A stretch of DNA of 64,000 nucleotides. Origin: UBA7359 sp964523895 (GTDB taxonomy: Bacteria > Pseudomonadota > Gammaproteobacteria > Eutrophobiales > Eutrophobiaceae). The position numbers and the translations under genes are program-made. The notes under the pieces were generated by a model. That model saw only the letters and a program-made list of their open reading frames with translations, searched no databases and was not told the origin of the DNA. Positions 9,027-17,635 of this stretch are shown in pieces. Within the stretch, counting starts at the first letter, position 1. Every line of letters starts with the position of its first letter. The stretch covers positions 1 through 64,000 of the forward strand of contig CAZGBJ010000010.1 in the NCBI GenBank assembly GCA_964523895.1. Reading direction: 5' to 3'.

Positions 9027-11828
9027 ATGGGCAACACAAATAAGAATAATGATAAAAAATTACAGACGATACTGGATCATACGCCTGCTGTAATTTATGC
9101 CAAGGATCTTGATGGAAAATATTTACTTATTAACAAACAGTATGAGGGTCTGTTTAAGATTAGTAATGATGATGTAATCGGCAAGACAGACTATGATCTC
9201 TTCCCGCAGGAATATGCCGATAAGTTCAGGAATAATGACAGGGAAATATTAAATGCCGGAAGATCAATTCAGTATGAAGAAACAGCACCGCATGAGGATG
9301 GTGAACATCAGTATATCTCAGTCAAATTCCCATTATTCGATGACAACAACAAACCATGGGCAATATGCGGTATATCAACAGATATTAGCGATCGCAAACG
9401 GATGGAGACTGCTTTACGTTCTTCGGAAGATAAATTCCGTACTTTATTTGAAACTTCTCATATTGGTATTGCGCTATGGGAAATGGATGGTGTTTTGCTT
9501 GAGGCCAACAAGGCATTTTTTAATATGCTTGGTTACAGTGAAGAAGATATATTTCAAGTCAAATACTGGAATATTAGCTCGGATAAATCCTCTGAAAATA
9601 AAACGAAACTACTTTCATTTTTAGCCGATAAGTGCGAAGTAGGGCCTTATGAAACAGAGCTTATTCATAAGGATGGTCGAAAAATACCTGTATTTCAAAA
9701 TGCTATAGTGATTAAAAATGAAAAGGGTATTGAACGTATCTGGACATTGATTATGGATATCAGTATTCACAAAAATACAGAACAGGAACTGCAGATCAGA
9801 GAAAATAATTTTGAAATTATCTTTCGTAAAAATCCAGGACCTATTTTTATTACTGCTGTTGAGACAGGTGAGATTATTGATGTTAATGAGAGTTTTGAAA
9901 GGATCAGCGGTTATCGGCGTGAAGATGTAATAGGCCTTAAAACTAAAGAGCTTGAATTATGGGTCGATCCGAAACAACGCGATCAAATAATAGCGATATT
10001 AAAGAAAGAAGGATTCGTACATGATATTGAAGTTAGAGGTCGTTTAAGTAATGGAGAGATACATACATTTGAAATGTCGTTCGATATCGTCAACATCAAC
10101 AATGAAAATGTGATCCTCACAATTTCGAAAGATATTACTGAACGCAAGCATTATGAACAAACACTGTTCCAGATTTCACAGGGTCTATCTTTAGAATTCG
10201 GTGAGAAATTATTGGTAAAATTGGTCAAATATTTAACGACTACCCTTAATGCTGATATCAGTTTTGTCGGACTTTTAGAAAATGATAACAGACATAAAAA
10301 AATACGAACCTTAAGTGTTTATAATAATGGCAAGCAAGTTGATAATTTTAGTTATGAACTTGCCAATACTCCTTGTGAGAAAGTTTTAGAACAACAAGTT
10401 TGCATCTACCCTGATAATGTACAACTGGATTTTCCTGATGATTTATTATTACAGGAAATGAAGATCCAAGGTTATGTTGGTGCTCCCCTGTTTAATTCGA
10501 AAAATGAACCTGTTGGTATTATTGTAACCCTCTATAGAAATGAAATTAGTCATCATACAATGGCTTTGAATATTCTTTCAATCTTTGCTGGGCGTGCTTC
10601 GAGTGAGATTGAACGCATGAACGTTGAAGCCGAGCAGATACATCTGGAAAAACAATTATGGGAGAGTCAAAAAATTGAGGCGATCGGTAATTTGACCAGC
10701 GGCATCGCGCATGATTTTAATAACATCTTGGCCAGTGTCATGGGTTATTCTGATTTAGCGATTAATCTGGTAGGGGATGATCAGGAAAAATTAAAGCGTT
10801 TTATTACAGAAATAAATAAAGCCGGAACCAGGGCCAAGGATCTTGTTTCAAAGATGTTGATGTTTAGTCGAAAGTATCCAGGAGAACCTGAAGCAATTAA
10901 ATTACAACAGCATATTCTCGATATTCTCAATATGTTGAGATCGACAATTCCAAGCACTATTAACATCAGAACTGACTTTAGTTCACTTAATGATAATGAC
11001 TTGATACTTGCTGACTCGGTGCAAATTCAGCAAATAGTAATAAATATGCTAATAAATGCACGAGATGCTATTGGCGAACAAGGAGAAATATTAATTGTTG
11101 CCAAAAAAAGAGCTTACAAGGAGTCTAAATGTTCTTCATGCAATCAAAATTTTTCCGGTGACATGATCGATTTATGTATTCAGGATTCGGGCATAGGTAT
11201 ATCTTCGGAAATGCAATCCAAAATATTCGCTCCTTTTTTTTCGACCAAGGAAGTTGGTAAAGGCTCTGGTATGGGTCTGTCTGTAGTACATGGTATTGTC
11301 CATAGCCATGATGGGCATATTGAGCTTGATTCAACTCCTGGAACAGGAAGCAAATTTTGTTTGTTGTTTCCGGCATATGAAAAACAGACTGTTAACGAAA
11401 AAAAAGTAGTCACAGTCAAACAGAAAAATATTTTGGATAATGTTGGTGGACGGATATTAGTAGTAGATGATGAAGAAGCGATAGTCAGTCATCTTGAAAC
11501 GTTAATCAATAATAATGGTTATGAGGTTGTTACAACGACAAGTGCGGATGAAGCGCTAAAGCTTATCAAGCAAGAAGCAAACAAACTTGACTTGATTATT
11601 ACTGATCAAACTATGCCGGAAATGACAGGCCTACAGTTGGCGAAAGAAACAAAACAAATAAGACCGGATTTACCGGTGGTTCTCTGTACCGGATATAATG
11701 AATCTATCAGTGAATCAAACCTGCATGAGCTGAACCTGAGTGCGTATTTTATCAAACCAATTGATTCGCACAAATTGTTATTCAAGTTAGGTGAGTTGTT
11801 ATCACATAATAATATAACAAGTCAGTGA
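9027..11828 (+). CDS. Multi-PAS/GAF hybrid sensor histidine kinase with receiver
   Basis: Soluble hybrid kinase of ~930 residues. In order: three PAS domains (LDHTPAVIYAKDLDGKY; FETSHIGIALWEMDG; FRKNPGPIFITAVETG), a GAF domain (~420-560), a HisKA phosphoacceptor in LTSGIAHDFNNILASVMGYS, ATPase motifs NMLINARDAI, DSGIGIS and GKGSGMGLS, and a receiver ending at the stop (TDQTMPEMTG; Lys in IKPID). The frame stays open to a TTG at 8988 inside the IS30 inverted repeat; ATG 9027 is the first start outside it. Neither has a good ribosome site, so the insertion may have removed the native start. The receiver resembles the truncated one at the left edge. Confidence 0.9.
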   Translation: MGNTNKNNDKKLQTILDHTPAVIYAKDLDGKYLLINKQYEGLFKISNDDVIGKTDYDLFPQEYADKFRNNDREILNAGRSIQYEETAPHEDGEHQYISVKFPLFDDNNKPWAICGISTDISDRKRMETALRSSEDKFRTLFETSHIGIALWEMDGVLLEANKAFFNMLGYSEEDIFQVKYWNISSDKSSENKTKLLSFLADKCEVGPYETELIHKDGRKIPVFQNAIVIKNEKGIERIWTLIMDISIHKNTEQELQIRENNFEIIFRKNPGPIFITAVETGEIIDVNESFERISGYRREDVIGLKTKELELWVDPKQRDQIIAILKKEGFVHDIEVRGRLSNGEIHTFEMSFDIVNINNENVILTISKDITERKHYEQTLFQISQGLSLEFGEKLLVKLVKYLTTTLNADISFVGLLENDNRHKKIRTLSVYNNGKQVDNFSYELANTPCEKVLEQQVCIYPDNVQLDFPDDLLLQEMKIQGYVGAPLFNSKNEPVGIIVTLYRNEISHHTMALNILSIFAGRASSEIERMNVEAEQIHLEKQLWESQKIEAIGNLTSGIAHDFNNILASVMGYSDLAINLVGDDQEKLKRFITEINKAGTRAKDLVSKMLMFSRKYPGEPEAIKLQQHILDILNMLRSTIPSTINIRTDFSSLNDNDLILADSVQIQQIVINMLINARDAIGEQGEILIVAKKRAYKESKCSSCNQNFSGDMIDLCIQDSGIGISSEMQSKIFAPFFSTKEVGKGSGMGLSVVHGIVHSHDGHIELDSTPGTGSKFCLLFPAYEKQTVNEKKVVTVKQKNILDNVGGRILVVDDEEAIVSHLETLINNNGYEVVTTTSADEALKLIKQEANKLDLIITDQTMPEMTGLQLAKETKQIRPDLPVVLCTGYNESISESNLHELNLSAYFIKPIDSHKLLFKLGELLSHNNITSQ

Positions 11829-12135
11829 CGACTTTCGTCTACATAAATATTGGGCATAAATACGGGATTAATACTTAACATCGCGCTTTATGTTAGCTCC
11901 AATAAAATTATTTCAGAATTGAATTTTCCCACTATTAACAGAAAGTCTTATATACCTTAAATACTTAATTTTATATATAAGATATTGATTTTATTATAAT
12001 AATAAAGTTATGCCAGATATTAAAGTTCGGCGAATTCGTGCCGCTATATTAATCATCTCTAAACCGATTAATTCGATTATATCGGTGATATCGATAAGAA
12101 GATATTGTTCCAAAACAGTAAAGGAAACGATTTGT
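11829..12135. other. Intergenic region, presumed promoter of HTH-receiver paralog C
   Basis: About 300 bases of A+T-rich sequence. An ATG at 12010 is in frame with the downstream gene, but the intervening codons match neither paralog, so it is treated as leader. No terminator or RNA gene is visible. Confidence 0.5.
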
Positions 12136-12726
12136 ATGTATCTTAACAAGAGTTATTACGCGCCCAATGAAGTAGCGGACTTATTAATGGTGTCTCCGGT
12201 TACGGTGCGCCAGTGGGCACAAAAAGGAATATTAAAAGCCAGTATGACAGCGGGAGGGCACCGGCGTTTTCTACGTGAAGATATTGAATTATTTGCCCGG
12301 GCACGTGGACTGACATTACAGCCCAAAAACAAGCCTGAAAAACGGATTCTCATTGTTGATGATGATGAACAGTTTTGTCGTTATTTATTTGAACTAATAA
12401 AGAGTGTATCAGAAGGAGTCGTACTCAATGTTGCCCATAATGGATTTGATGCCGGTCGACAAACAATGATATTTCAACCTGATCTTATCTTGCTTGATCT
12501 GGTGATGCCTGATCTTGATGGCTTTATGGTATGTCAACAAATCAAGAAAGCTCATACCACCAAAAATATACGAGTTCTCGGTATGACCGGATGTTTGGAA
12601 AACAATTATGAATCAAGAATATTAGAGGCTGGTGCGGAGATGTGTTTGACGAAGCCCATTGATAACGAACGATTATTTGAAGCACTTGGACTCGGTGAAA
12701 ATCATCAGCAACGTTCACTTACATAA
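12136..12726 (+). CDS. Excisionase/MerR-like HTH fused to a receiver (paralog C)
   Basis: Third member of the family: HTH (TVRQWAQKG, AGGHRRFLREDIE) followed by a receiver (IVDDDEQF; Asp in LLDLVMPDLDG; Lys in LTKPID). The start at ATG 12136 is chosen because it aligns with paralogs A and B and has AAGGA ten bases upstream; an in-frame ATG at 12010 would add 42 residues with no counterpart. The next gene, a receiver-HATPase protein, begins 54 bases downstream and may share its transcript. The target sites are unknown. Confidence 0.87.
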   Translation: MYLNKSYYAPNEVADLLMVSPVTVRQWAQKGILKASMTAGGHRRFLREDIELFARARGLTLQPKNKPEKRILIVDDDEQFCRYLFELIKSVSEGVVLNVAHNGFDAGRQTMIFQPDLILLDLVMPDLDGFMVCQQIKKAHTTKNIRVLGMTGCLENNYESRILEAGAEMCLTKPIDNERLFEALGLGENHQQRSLT

Positions 12727-12780
12727 TATTGCTGGCGTATGAAATGTCCCAGATAAAAAGTATTTTAGGAGAAATGAAAA

Positions 12781-13677
12781 ATGTCAGAGTATGAAACACA
12801 TATTTTACTTGTTGATGATGAACCACATAACCTGGAAATCGTTTGCGAATATCTGAATGAATTTAATTATCGAATCAGCATGGCCAAAGATGGGGCTATT
12901 GCATGGCAAATGTTAGAAGATGAACCGGAAAACTATGATGTGATTTTGCTGGATCGTATGATGCCAAATATGAATGGCATGGAAGTCATGGCAAAAATTC
13001 AGCAACATCCTATCGTTAAATATTGTCCTGTGATTTTACAAACAGCAAAAGCCGGAAAAGAAGATATCTATGAAGGTCTACAGTCTGGCGCACACTATTA
13101 CATTACCAAGCCGTTTGAGAAAGAGATGTTATTTTCAGTAGTAAAAACAGCAATAAGGGATAGGCAACTATTCAAAACACTGCATGACATAATGGACAAA
13201 AGTAATCAGACATTAGGACTTATGGAATCTGCTATTTTTAAATTTCAATCGCTGGAAGAAGCACATAATTTAGCCACACTACTTGCCAATACTAGTCGCA
13301 ATCCAAGCAAGGTAGTAATGGGATTGGGAGAACTCATGATTAATGCGGTTGAACATGGCAATCTGGACATTGGTTATGAACAAAAAACATTGTTGAACAA
13401 GGAAAATAAATGGAATGATGAAATTAAACAGCGCCTTCAAGCTGATGAAAATAAAAATAAATACGCAGAAGTCAGATTCAAACATAATGGTTCTAAAATA
13501 GAAATTACCATCAGTGATGAAGGTAAAGGTTTTGATTGGAAAAAATATCTTGAGTTTGACCCTGATCGAGTTATGGATAATCATGGAAGAGGAATTGCCA
13601 TGGCAAATAATGTCAGCTTTTGCAGGCTCGAGTATCTTGATAAGGGAAATGTAGTTCGTGTACATGTTGAAACATAG
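12781..13677 (+). CDS. Receiver domain fused to an RsbW-like HATPase
   Basis: Residues ~5-125 are a receiver (LVDDEPHN; Asp in ILLDRMMPNMNG; Lys in ITKPFEK). Residues ~160-298 resemble the GHKL ATPase of anti-sigma/switch kinases (HATPase_c_2): GLGELMINAVEHGNL, SDEGKGFDW and HGRGIAMAN. There is no HisKA dimerisation domain, so it is not an ordinary histidine kinase. By family, such ATPase domains bind sigma factors or phosphorylate STAS proteins on Ser; no STAS or PP2C gene is in the window, so the target is unknown. AGGAGAAATGAAAA precedes the ATG. Confidence 0.85.
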   Translation: MSEYETHILLVDDEPHNLEIVCEYLNEFNYRISMAKDGAIAWQMLEDEPENYDVILLDRMMPNMNGMEVMAKIQQHPIVKYCPVILQTAKAGKEDIYEGLQSGAHYYITKPFEKEMLFSVVKTAIRDRQLFKTLHDIMDKSNQTLGLMESAIFKFQSLEEAHNLATLLANTSRNPSKVVMGLGELMINAVEHGNLDIGYEQKTLLNKENKWNDEIKQRLQADENKNKYAEVRFKHNGSKIEITISDEGKGFDWKKYLEFDPDRVMDNHGRGIAMANNVSFCRLEYLDKGNVVRVHVET

Positions 13678-13716
13678 CTTGTTACTTCCATTTTCTTGTC
13701 CAAAGAATTTTGGAAA

Positions 13717-15357
13717 ATGAAAAAAGAACAACAGCAAATATCTTTGCGGGTTACCACATTTTATTTAACGGCGATTTGTCTGAGTCTTGTTTATCTTTTT
13801 GTTCGTGATAGTAGCTGGCAGGGTTCTGGGGAATTGCATACCCTGATGGAAGCGATTGCAACCCTGCTGGCAATCTTTGTAGGCAGCATGACTTTAGTTC
13901 GATATTACAGTCAGCGTGATATTGTTTTTTTAATAATCGGCACCGGTTTTATAGGTACCGGTTTTCTGGATGGGTATCATGCAATTGTAACGTCGATCTG
14001 GTTTAAAGCGTTATTTTCGTCTGATTTATCCTCACTTATTCCATGGAGTTGGGTAGCATCACGACTCTATTTATCAATTCTGATTTTTATCAGTTGGTAT
14101 ATGTGGAAAAAAGAACAGGCTAAAAAATATAAACTGACTGAAAGACAAATTTATGTAGTAGCTGTGTTATCGACAACAAGTAGTTTTGTGTTTTTTGCCT
14201 TTGCTCCACTACCTGCTGCCTATTATCCAGGACTGTTTTTTCATCGGCCGGAAGAATTAGTGCCAGCAGTTTTTTTTCTGCTGGCATTGATCGGTTACCT
14301 TAAAAAAGGAAAGTGGAAAGAAGATTCTTTTGAATATTGGTTAATCATGGCGTTGATTGTTAATTTAATCTCTCAAGTCGTGTTTATGCCTTTCTCGAAT
14401 CAATTGTTCGATGTTCAATTTGATGCCGCCCACCTGTTGAAAAAACTAAGTTATATCTTTGTACTTGTTGGTTTGTTGAATAATATGTATGCAACTTATC
14501 GCCAGGCAAAAAATGAAGTATTGGTGCGACGAAGAATTGAGGATGAGTTATTAGAAAGCAAGTTAAATTTGTTTAATAAGGTTGAAGAGCGAACTAAAGA
14601 ACTATATGAGGCCAAACAAGTAGCAGAAAAAGCTAATCAGTCAAAATCTGAATTTATGGCGAATATGTCGCATGAATTACGTACGCCATTACATTGTATT
14701 CTAAGTTTTTCACAGTTAGGTAGAGATCGTCTGTCTAAAGACAGTATTGATAAAACAAAAAGGTACCTTAGCTTGATAAGCGAAAATGGTGATCGTTTAC
14801 TGTGTCTGGTTAATAACTTACTTGATTTGGCCAAATTAGAAGCGGCTGGCATCAAAATTGATCGAAATGAAGTTGATCTGTGGCAGTTGACAAGACATTG
14901 TGTTGCTTTGCAAGAGGTGCGTATCTATGAAAAGGCATTAACGATTCATTATAATGATGAAAAAAGCCAGGCGTTTGCTCATGTTGATAAAGATTATATT
15001 GAACAGGTTCTGACGAACCTGATTTCCAATGCTATAAAATTTTCACCAGAAGGAAAAGTAATCAAGATTGAAATTGCAGATGATCAGTTGCATACAGAGC
15101 AGGCGAAAGTACCAGCCCTGCTATTTACAATATATAACCAGGGCATAGCAATACCTGACAATGAGTTAGAAAGTATTTTCAATAAGTTTATACAGAGTAG
15201 TAAGACCAGAAGTGGTGCTGGCGGGACTGGTTTAGGACTGGCCATTTGTAAAGAAATTATCGATGATCATCATGGCAGGATCTGGGTAGAAAATCATCCT
15301 GATGTAGGTGTGATATTTAATTTTCTAATACCTGTAGAAGTGTCAGATCAAATCTAA
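13717..15357 (+). CDS. Membrane sensor histidine kinase with N-terminal multi-helix sensor
   Basis: About six to seven N-terminal transmembrane helices (~10-260) form an integral membrane sensor of the MASE3/MASE4-like kind (GTGFIGTGFLDGYHAI). A coiled coil leads to HisKA with the phosphoacceptor in FMANMSHELRTPLH and an ATPase domain with NLISNAIKFS and GGTGLGLAICKEI. There is no receiver, so phosphate should pass to a separate regulator, of which several lie upstream. The frame extends to TTG 13696, but ATG 13717 (MKKEQQQ) is the more natural start. The gene follows the receiver-HATPase gene by about 40 bases, so the two may be one operon. Confidence 0.88.
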   Translation: MKKEQQQISLRVTTFYLTAICLSLVYLFVRDSSWQGSGELHTLMEAIATLLAIFVGSMTLVRYYSQRDIVFLIIGTGFIGTGFLDGYHAIVTSIWFKALFSSDLSSLIPWSWVASRLYLSILIFISWYMWKKEQAKKYKLTERQIYVVAVLSTTSSFVFFAFAPLPAAYYPGLFFHRPEELVPAVFFLLALIGYLKKGKWKEDSFEYWLIMALIVNLISQVVFMPFSNQLFDVQFDAAHLLKKLSYIFVLVGLLNNMYATYRQAKNEVLVRRRIEDELLESKLNLFNKVEERTKELYEAKQVAEKANQSKSEFMANMSHELRTPLHCILSFSQLGRDRLSKDSIDKTKRYLSLISENGDRLLCLVNNLLDLAKLEAAGIKIDRNEVDLWQLTRHCVALQEVRIYEKALTIHYNDEKSQAFAHVDKDYIEQVLTNLISNAIKFSPEGKVIKIEIADDQLHTEQAKVPALLFTIYNQGIAIPDNELESIFNKFIQSSKTRSGAGGTGLGLAICKEIIDDHHGRIWVENHPDVGVIFNFLIPVEVSDQI

Positions 15358-15503
15358 ACTTCTACAAATTACACTATTCAACAGTAAGCGGAATTATTAA
15401 AAATCATAAATCAAAGACCTCGTATCTGACCCTTAAAGTTCGCTTCTTAAGTTCGAGAAATCAAAGAATAACCATACATTCATAGCTAAATAACACTAAT
15501 CTG

Positions 15504-15609
15504 GCTAATAAAGTGGCCAAAATAACCTTATTTTATTGAAAATAGCATTATATTAGTATATAAAACATATATTTATATTAATAATAACTTGCCAATAAAG
15601 TGGCCAATA
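15504..15609 (+). promoter_or_regulatory. Two direct repeats upstream of the Fic gene (candidate operators)
   Basis: GCTAATAAAGTGGCCAA (15504-15520) and GCCAATAAAGTGGCCAA (15591-15607) differ at one position and are 87 bases apart, about eight helical turns. Each contains the palindrome TGGCCA. The second ends ten bases before the Fic start codon, so a protein bound there would block initiation; autoregulation is inferred. An A+T-rich segment with TATATTAG lies between them. Confidence 0.6.
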
Positions 15610-15616
15610 TTAGACT

Positions 15617-16825
15617 ATGGTAACAACAACATACGATTTTTCACCCTTTGTACCGAGTGAAGCGGCATTAAAAGCATCTGATTTGCCTGATAAGGCGGTG
15701 AGGCTCGTGAGTTCGTCCTCAGCATTATCTGGTAGTTTGGCAGGTGAAACACGAAATACCATTCGTGAGTATATGTCCGTTATTAACTCTTACTATTCCA
15801 ATTTGATTGAGGGTAATAAGACACGCCCGCACGAGATCCGTGCCGCACAAAAAGGTGAGTATTCAGATGATCCCGAAAAGCGTGATTTGCAAGAAGAGTC
15901 TGTTTCTCATGTTCAAGTTCAAAGCTGGATTCAAGAACAAGCGATGGATCAAGATAGACTTTATATGCCCGATTTTTTTAAAGCGGTTCATCATAAATTT
16001 TACCAAGGTACTCCAGAAAGCTTGTGGGTGTTAAGAGATCAGCAAGGTGAAGAAAGAGGAAAGGTTGTTCCAGGTGAATGGCGCACAGAACGTGTTGATG
16101 TTGGGCAGCACATGCCACCCGATCCTAAAAACCTTGATGCATTAATGCAGCAGTTTTGTAATGTATATCATCCCAAACGTCATTCAGGTGATAAGAAGTT
16201 TATTGCCGTGATGTGTGCACATCATCGCTTTGTTTGGATACATCCATTTGCTGATGGGAATGGTCGTGTCGCCAGATTGTTTACTGATGAAGCTCTAAAA
16301 AGTATTGGCTTAGAGAGTTATGGAGTTTGGTGCCTAAGTCGTGGTCTTGCACGTTCATCAGATCAATACAAAGCATTACTTGCACGTGCAGATAACAGTA
16401 GACAAGGCGACCATGATGGTAGAGGTGCATTGAGTGAAAAGCATTTAATACGTTTTTGCGATTTCATGTTAGATACGGCAATTGATCAAATCGATTACAT
16501 TAGTGATTTATTACAGTTGGACGAAATACATAAACGTATTGATAGCTATGTTCAGGCTCGAAATGATGAACGAGTTCCTGGAGTAACCGGTAAATTAAAA
16601 GAAGCAGCAGGATTAATTCTTTATAATGCTTTTGTAAAAGGGGAACTGCAACGTTCATTAGCTTATGAATTGTCCGGTATGCCAGGACGGTCTGCACGTC
16701 GATTAATAGGGCAGTTGAAAGAGGATGGATTGTTAAGCGAAACAAGTTCAAAATCACCATTGAAATGGGAAATACCTGAGCATGCAGAACCTTGGTATTT
16801 TCCGAATTTAGCACTGAGTGTTTAA
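15617..16825 (+). CDS. Fic-domain protein (probable AMP-transferase) with N-terminal inhibitory helix
   Basis: The catalytic Fic motif is intact: HPFADGNGRVARLF (residues ~213-226). An inhibitory-helix motif of the form S-x3-E-G is visible near residue 60 (SNLIEGN), placing the autoinhibitory element in the N-terminal part of the same chain (class II Fic). The C-terminal ~80 residues look like a winged helix (SGMPGRSARRLIGQL). Fic enzymes usually move AMP from ATP onto a hydroxyl of a target protein; the target is unknown. No antitoxin gene is adjacent, consistent with built-in inhibition. The gene lies at the edge of the mobile-element scar and may be horizontally acquired. Confidence 0.92.
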   Translation: MVTTTYDFSPFVPSEAALKASDLPDKAVRLVSSSSALSGSLAGETRNTIREYMSVINSYYSNLIEGNKTRPHEIRAAQKGEYSDDPEKRDLQEESVSHVQVQSWIQEQAMDQDRLYMPDFFKAVHHKFYQGTPESLWVLRDQQGEERGKVVPGEWRTERVDVGQHMPPDPKNLDALMQQFCNVYHPKRHSGDKKFIAVMCAHHRFVWIHPFADGNGRVARLFTDEALKSIGLESYGVWCLSRGLARSSDQYKALLARADNSRQGDHDGRGALSEKHLIRFCDFMLDTAIDQIDYISDLLQLDEIHKRIDSYVQARNDERVPGVTGKLKEAAGLILYNAFVKGELQRSLAYELSGMPGRSARRLIGQLKEDGLLSETSSKSPLKWEIPEHAEPWYFPNLALSV

Positions 16826-16931
16826 AATATGGATATTAATCAAACATGTCACAATCTCCAGAGCTAGGTGGCGGTGTCCCATCCGACTGACTGATAGATA
16901 ATTTTTGTGACAAACTGGCTCAATTTTTTTT

Positions 16932-16959
16932 AAAATTTATCTAATGTAGATAAAATTTT
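16932..16959 (+). terminator. Stem-loop downstream of the Fic gene
   Basis: AAAATTTATCTA, loop ATG, then TAGATAAAATTTT, forming an A+T-rich stem about 107 bases after the Fic stop. It is a plausible weak terminator; the surrounding sequence (16826-17105) holds no recognisable gene. Confidence 0.4.
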
Positions 16960-17105
16960 GTTATTAAATTTTTCATTACTTGTTGCAGTATTACTGAGTA
17001 ACTTATTTAAAGACGAATAATCTAGTGGTTGCCTTGACCAGCAACAATATATTAATTACTCCTCCATGTTTGTTAATTGAGGGAGGTGGATAATAGTCTG
17101 TTATT

Positions 17106-17124
17106 AATCCCTCTCTCTCCGCCA
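17106..17124 (+). repeat. tRNA-Ser 3'-end fragment, probable attachment-site scar
   Basis: AATCCCTCTCTCTCCGCCA matches the 3' T-arm, acceptor strand and encoded CCA expected of a gammaproteobacterial serine tRNA with a GGAGAGA acceptor stem. The rest of the tRNA is not present in the window. Integrases commonly use tRNA 3' ends as attB, leaving such a duplicated end at the far side of the insert. The recombinase remnant close by supports this reading. Confidence 0.55.
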
Positions 17125-17132
17125 TCTAGCCT

Positions 17133-17161
17133 AGTCTCTGCGGAGTGTCTTTGCAGAGACT
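17133..17161 (+). terminator. Rho-independent-type hairpin after the tRNA scar
   Basis: AGTCTCTGC (17133-17141) pairs perfectly with GCAGAGACT (17153-17161) around an 11-base loop and is followed by ATTTAATTT. It lies nine bases after the tRNA-Ser end and may be the displaced native terminator of that tRNA gene. Confidence 0.65.
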
Positions 17162-17163
17162 AT

Positions 17164-17299
17164 TTAATTTCTCATGAATTCAAAAGCTTGCAGTACATTC
17201 ATTGCTGTTATTTGTTCCATGTAGCGAACTAGATCATGCGAAATATCAAGAATTATTTGAATAGTCTCTAATCGCTTTTTTGCTAGTTCGTGCTGGTAG
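17164..17299 (-). pseudogene. Open-frame remnant, unknown
   Basis: After the stop of the recombinase remnant (17302), the same minus-strand frame stays open for about 45 codons (LAKKRLETIQIILDISHDLV and onward) to a TAA at 17164. The composition looks protein-like, but there is no start codon until ATG 17220. It is probably the 3' end of a decayed gene; the product is not recognised. Confidence 0.35.
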
Positions 17300-17301
17300 A
17301 A

Positions 17302-17505
17302 TTACAGAGTAAATCCGAATTCGAGTCGTTGTTCTTTCCAATCTAATGGAATGCCTTTTTTGAGACGATCTAGAGCAAGTTTTGGTGGAATGTTACCTTT
17401 CATTATAGTTTCCATAATATCAAGTGCTAAAAAAGCTAATTTGATGAGATGAGCGATATAGCGTTGAGTGACATTTTCTTGCTTTTTTCTTTGACATGTC
17501 ATCAT
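17302..17505 (-). pseudogene. C-terminal remnant of a serine recombinase family protein
   Basis: The 67 residues match the extreme C-terminus of phage-type recombinase family proteins: TQRYIAHLIKLAFLALDIME, then IPPKLALDRL, then PLDWKEQRLEFGF. The catalytic resolvase domain and zinc region are missing, and no upstream frame restores them. It is therefore a fossil of an integrase, lying about 180 bases from the tRNA-Ser fragment. The ATG used is simply the first in the frame. Confidence 0.7.
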
Positions 17506-17635
17506 TCTCTGAAACAGTTACACTGCAATTGACTATTAAGCTTGAAAGGTTCTCAGCGTATACACTAAGATTATATCAACCGACCAATTAAAGTTAAGCG
17601 GTGCTACTCTTTTGAGAGTCGGCTGGATTTAATTG

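Noticed and set aside
12010..12135. Longer start for HTH-receiver paralog C
   Set aside because: The added 42 residues match neither paralog and the internal ATG has its own ribosome site.
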